From Gammaproteobacteria bacterium (GTDB lineage Bacteria > Pseudomonadota > Gammaproteobacteria > Arenicellales > Arenicellaceae), in the NCBI GenBank assembly GCA_003485905.1, contig DNHK01000312.1, forward strand, positions 1 through 18,191: 18,191 bases of DNA, given 5' to 3'. This document shows, piece by piece, positions 14,956 to 18,191 of this stretch. The notes beneath the pieces were generated by a model. The model did no database searches. It was given only the letters and a program-made list of their open reading frames with translations, and was not told the DNA's origin. The position numbers and the translations under genes were made by a program. Within the stretch, counting starts at the first letter, position 1, and each line of letters starts with the position of its first letter.

Positions 14956-15600
14956 ATGAGCGGCAAGTTTTTAACATTTGAAGGCGGTGAAGGCGGGGGT
15001 AAATCGACCCAAGTCAAATTGCTGGCAGATGCTCTTAAGCAGGCAGGGCATAGTGTTGTCACTACGCGTGAACCCGGCGGCGCGCCCGCTGCTGAAGATA
15101 TTCGAGAGCTCTTGGTGTCTGGCGAAGTCGATCGATGGTCACCCATGGCCGAAGTCTTGTTGAATTATGCAGCGCGTGAAATGCACGTCATAAAGACAGT
15201 CCGACCAGCGCTTGAGCGTGGTGACTGGGTGATCTCTGACCGCTTCTCAGATTCGACAATGGCTTATCAAGGTTATGGCGGTGGCATTGAACGGGACCGT
15301 ATCGCTTCTATTCATAGTGCCGTGCTTGGGCCGTTCAAACCAGATGCCACGTTCATTCTGGACCTTCCAGTGGGGGAGGGGCTTGCCCGTGCGGGCCGTC
15401 GCATGATCAAAATGAAAAGTAATGAAGATCGTTTTGAGCGGATGGAAACGGACTTCCATAATCGTCTCCGTGAAGGGTTTCTATCGATCGCTGCTGCAGA
15501 GCCTGATCGCTGCAAAGTCATTGATGCGCGCGGAGACATTGATGCCGTCGCAAAAGCTGTTCGCACTTCGTTGCATGACTTGCTTGGAGTTCAGGTCTGA
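14956..15600 (+). CDS. tmk: Thymidylate kinase (dTMP kinase)
   Basis: Phosphorylates dTMP to dTDP with ATP, an essential cytoplasmic step in dTTP synthesis. The 214 residues match the family size. The P-loop is FEGGEGGGKST (Lys16), followed by TTREPGGAPAAEDIRELL and the DRY-like SDRFSDSTMAYQGYGGG. The lid region contains ARAGRRMIKMKSNEDRFERM. An upstream in-frame TTG at 14899 would extend it into the carboxypeptidase gene; ATG at 14956, with GAGG at 14941-14944, fits the protein family better. Its stop TGA shares one base with the ATG of holB. Confidence 0.96.
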   Translation: MSGKFLTFEGGEGGGKSTQVKLLADALKQAGHSVVTTREPGGAPAAEDIRELLVSGEVDRWSPMAEVLLNYAAREMHVIKTVRPALERGDWVISDRFSDSTMAYQGYGGGIERDRIASIHSAVLGPFKPDATFILDLPVGEGLARAGRRMIKMKSNEDRFERMETDFHNRLREGFLSIAAAEPDRCKVIDARGDIDAVAKAVRTSLHDLLGVQV

Positions 15601-16721
15601 TGAACGCCAAGGCCGTCATTTCCGAAGAAAACGACATCCCAACACCACGCGAAACTGCCGATCTGTTTGGTCACGAAGAGGCTGAGCAGGTTTTGATCAA
15701 TGCTGAGGCAAGTGGACGGTTGCCGCATGCCTGGTTGATCACGGGGCCAAAAGGTATTGGTAAGGCGACGCTCGCCTACAGATTTGCACGGTATCTCTTC
15801 ACACGAGACAGCGATGGCGAGACCGCGTCAGCGGCTGGTGGTCTGTTTGCGGATGACGATATCCCGACGACCGAAGGCAGTCTTTATGTGTCACCGGATC
15901 GGTCTTTGTTCCACCGGGTGGCGGCAAGTGGCCATGGCGACTTGATGACGGTTGAATTAAAGGTCAACGACAAGGGTAAGCTCAGCACGCAAATCCGCGT
16001 TGATGACGTGCGCTCGGCCATTGATTTTGCGCATATGACATCGAGCGAAGGCGGCTACAAAGTGATCATCGTCGATGGTGCTGAGTTGATGAACACATCG
16101 TCTGAAAATGCATTCCTGAAAGTCCTCGAAGAGCCGCCTGCGGGTTTGGTTATTATCATGGTTAGTCATAATCCCGGCCGCTTGTTATCAACCACACGGT
16201 CGCGCTGTCGGACACTGACGCTCAAGCCGCTGTCCACTGAGACAGTATGCGACCTGATGGGCCGCTACATGCCAGATGTTAGCGCTGATGATGCTCACGA
16301 GCTCGCACGCTTGTCTGAGGGGAGCATCGGACGCGCCATGTCACTGGCATCTGGCGATGGCTTAGACATCTACCGTGATGTTGTTAAAATCATCGGATCG
16401 TTGCCGAACATAAACGGCAGTGCAGTTCAGGCGTTGGCAACCAAACTTTCGAAATCAGGTGCTGATGATGCGTATTATTCAGGCCTCGAATTATTCCGCT
16501 GGTGGCTGTCCAGGATCGTTCTGGCGTCTTCCAGAGGTGCTGAAGGGGATGAAAGCCTGAGTGATGCCGAACGTGAGATCGCGACACGTGCGGCAGCGAC
16601 GGCGGCCTTGCCGGTATGGCTGGGGCGCCTGGATCAAGCTGAGAGCCTCATTCGAAGCGCTGATACCCTCAATCTCGATCGTAAACAGGTCATTTTATCG
16701 CTTTTCCTGTCGCTGGCATAA
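15600..16721 (+). CDS. holB: DNA polymerase III delta' subunit
   Basis: Clamp-loader subunit that, with the gamma/tau and delta subunits, loads the beta sliding clamp. The 373-residue protein has an AAA+ domain with GPKGIGKATLAYR (P-loop-like, 49-61), VIIVDGAELMNTSSENAFLK, VLEEPPAG and SRCRTLTLKPL (sensor 1 and Ser-Arg-Cys signature). The zinc-binding Cys cluster of E. coli delta' is not evident; alphaproteobacterial proteins have a long acidic insert (about 70-95) there. Start and tmk stop overlap as TGATG, which indicates translational coupling. The tmk-holB-metG order is common in bacteria. Confidence 0.94.
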   Translation: MNAKAVISEENDIPTPRETADLFGHEEAEQVLINAEASGRLPHAWLITGPKGIGKATLAYRFARYLFTRDSDGETASAAGGLFADDDIPTTEGSLYVSPDRSLFHRVAASGHGDLMTVELKVNDKGKLSTQIRVDDVRSAIDFAHMTSSEGGYKVIIVDGAELMNTSSENAFLKVLEEPPAGLVIIMVSHNPGRLLSTTRSRCRTLTLKPLSTETVCDLMGRYMPDVSADDAHELARLSEGSIGRAMSLASGDGLDIYRDVVKIIGSLPNINGSAVQALATKLSKSGADDAYYSGLELFRWWLSRIVLASSRGAEGDESLSDAEREIATRAAATAALPVWLGRLDQAESLIRSADTLNLDRKQVILSLFLSLA

Positions 16722-16795
16722 ACTCTAAGCACCATCATCCTTGACCGTTTGCCGTGCCCGCCGTACCTAAAGGCCGGAATTATTAGGGAAAACCG

Positions 16796-18191
16796 ATGTC
16801 AGATCAGCCGACTTATTACGTCACAACACCGATTTACTACGTCAATGACGCGCCGCATATTGGCCACGCGTATACGACGTTGGCTTGTGACGTATTAGCA
16901 CGCTTCAAGCGCCTTGATGGGTATTACGTGCGTTTCCTTACTGGAACTGACGAGCACGGCCAGAAGGTTGAGAAATCTGCCGAGGCAGCGGGTAAAGATC
17001 CGCTAACATTCACGACAGAAGTCTCGCAGAATTTCCGTGATCTTGCAGACTTCATGAACTTTACCCATGACGATTTTATTCGTACGACCGAGCCTCGCCA
17101 CATCAAGGCATGTCAGGCGATCTGGCAAAAACTAGTTGATGCGGGCGATATCTATCTTGGCTCATATGTGGGCTGGTACGCTGTGCGCGATGAAGCCTTC
17201 TACGGCGAAGACGAGCTGACAAAGAATGCAGACGGCGTGCGGATCGCACCTTCGGGTGCTGAGGTCGAATGGGTCGAAGAGCCAAGCTACTTCTTTAAGC
17301 TATCAGCCTGGGGTGATCGTCTGCTTGCATATTATGATGCCAATCCTGATTTCATCTTGCCGGAAAGCCGTCGCAACGAAGTGACCAGCTTTGTAAAAGG
17401 TGGCCTGAATGATCTTTCTGTTTCGCGGACGACCTTTAAGTGGGGCGTTCCGGTGCCGGGCGATGATGAACACATTATGTATGTGTGGCTTGATGCGCTG
17501 ACGAACTACATTACAGCCGTTGGCTATCCCGAGACTGATGGTGGAAATTACGCCAAGTACTGGCCTGCAGACCTGCATATGGTCGGTAAAGATATCCTGC
17601 GCTTTCATGCTGTCTATTGGCCCGCATTCCTGATGGCAGCTGGGCTTGAATTGCCCAAGCGGGTGTTCGCGCACGGATGGTGGACCAACGAAGGTCAAAA
17701 GATTTCAAAGTCTCTGGGCAACGTTATTGATCCGATTGAACTCGCAAATAGATACGGTCTCGATCAGGTGCGCTATTTCATGTTGCGGGAAGTGCCGTTC
17801 GGTAACGATGGCGATTTCTCGCATACTGCGATGATCAATCGTATGAACGGTGAGCTGGCAAACGACTTTGGTAATCTGGCACAGCGCGTGCTGTCGATGA
17901 TCGCCAAGAACTGCGATGGCAAAGTACCGACACCAGGCCCGTTCGAGGCTGATGATACAGCCTTGCTAGGGCAAGCTCAGGGCCTCTTGGAGGTGGTGCG
18001 TGACCAATTGGACCGACAGGGCTTTAACCATGCCCTAGAATCGATCTGGGTGGTTATCCGTGCAGCCAATGGTTATGTCGATCGTCAGGCTCCTTGGAAG
18101 CTTAAAAAAGAAGACCCTGCACGTATGGCAACCGTCCTTTATGTGCTGGCAGAAACCATCCGTCATCTGGCCATTATGGCGCAGCCTGTAA
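16796..18191 (+). CDS. metG: Methionyl-tRNA synthetase (3' partial)
   Basis: Charges tRNA-Met with methionine. The window ends after 465 residues, so the C-terminus is missing. The class I motifs are HIGH (21-24, in YYVNDAPHIGHAYTT) and KISKS (302-306, in NEGQKISKSLGN). DEHGQKVEKSAEAAG and MYVWLDALTNYI are further family marks. In the connective-peptide region, GWYAVRDEAFYGEDEL has no zinc-binding Cys pairs, the zinc-free form usual in Alphaproteobacteria. AGGGA ahead of the ATG is a fair ribosome site. A 74-base spacer separates it from holB. Confidence 0.97.
   Translation, partial: MSDQPTYYVTTPIYYVNDAPHIGHAYTTLACDVLARFKRLDGYYVRFLTGTDEHGQKVEKSAEAAGKDPLTFTTEVSQNFRDLADFMNFTHDDFIRTTEPRHIKACQAIWQKLVDAGDIYLGSYVGWYAVRDEAFYGEDELTKNADGVRIAPSGAEVEWVEEPSYFFKLSAWGDRLLAYYDANPDFILPESRRNEVTSFVKGGLNDLSVSRTTFKWGVPVPGDDEHIMYVWLDALTNYITAVGYPETDGGNYAKYWPADLHMVGKDILRFHAVYWPAFLMAAGLELPKRVFAHGWWTNEGQKISKSLGNVIDPIELANRYGLDQVRYFMLREVPFGNDGDFSHTAMINRMNGELANDFGNLAQRVLSMIAKNCDGKVPTPGPFEADDTALLGQAQGLLEVVRDQLDRQGFNHALESIWVVIRAANGYVDRQAPWKLKKEDPARMATVLYVLAETIRHLAIMAQPV

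Overview
The window looks like the chromosome of a marine alphaproteobacterium. The right half carries a cell-envelope and replication block (mlaA, an ElyC/YdcF-like gene, a lytic transglycosylase, rlpA, a D-Ala-D-Ala carboxypeptidase, tmk, holB, metG) whose order rlpA-dac-tmk-holB-metG is familiar from Alphaproteobacteria. The left half carries a proteorhodopsin photosystem, typical of sunlit surface-ocean bacteria. The species cannot be fixed from the sequence alone.

Positions 1-6387: a light-driven proton-pump module. A 5'-truncated, green-type proteorhodopsin gene ends in a strong hairpin terminator. It is followed by crtE-crtI-crtB-crtY-blh, tightly packed on the same strand. Together these five convert prenyl diphosphates to GGPP, phytoene, lycopene, beta-carotene and finally retinal, the chromophore of the pump. 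No idi gene follows blh inside the window.

Positions about 6388-9143: an AT-rich relic zone of broken accessory genes. It holds an IS30-family transposase N-terminal stub, a frameshifted small secreted protein, the C-terminal ends of two different UmuC-type polymerases placed back to back in opposite orientation, a truncated phage/IS-associated small protein (GAPKGNKNALKHG type), an apparently intact small Cys-containing exported protein, and a frameshifted hypothetical gene on the minus strand. The zone stops at the 3' end of a minus-strand tRNA-Ser(UGA), a classic island attachment position.

Positions 9575-18191: core genes, visibly richer in G+C than the left half, all on the plus strand. 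They cover outer-membrane lipid asymmetry (mlaA), peptidoglycan or envelope maintenance (DUF218, MltB-type transglycosylase, RlpA, DacA/C), dTMP synthesis (tmk), the clamp-loader delta' subunit (holB, overlapping tmk by one base) and methionyl-tRNA synthetase (metG, cut by the window end).

The known system here is the proteorhodopsin-retinal cassette. The less expected structure is the relic zone: the inverted pair of diverged umuC tails, the frameshifted genes that only appear when two frames are joined, and the placement of everything left of the tRNA on what may be an old genomic island.
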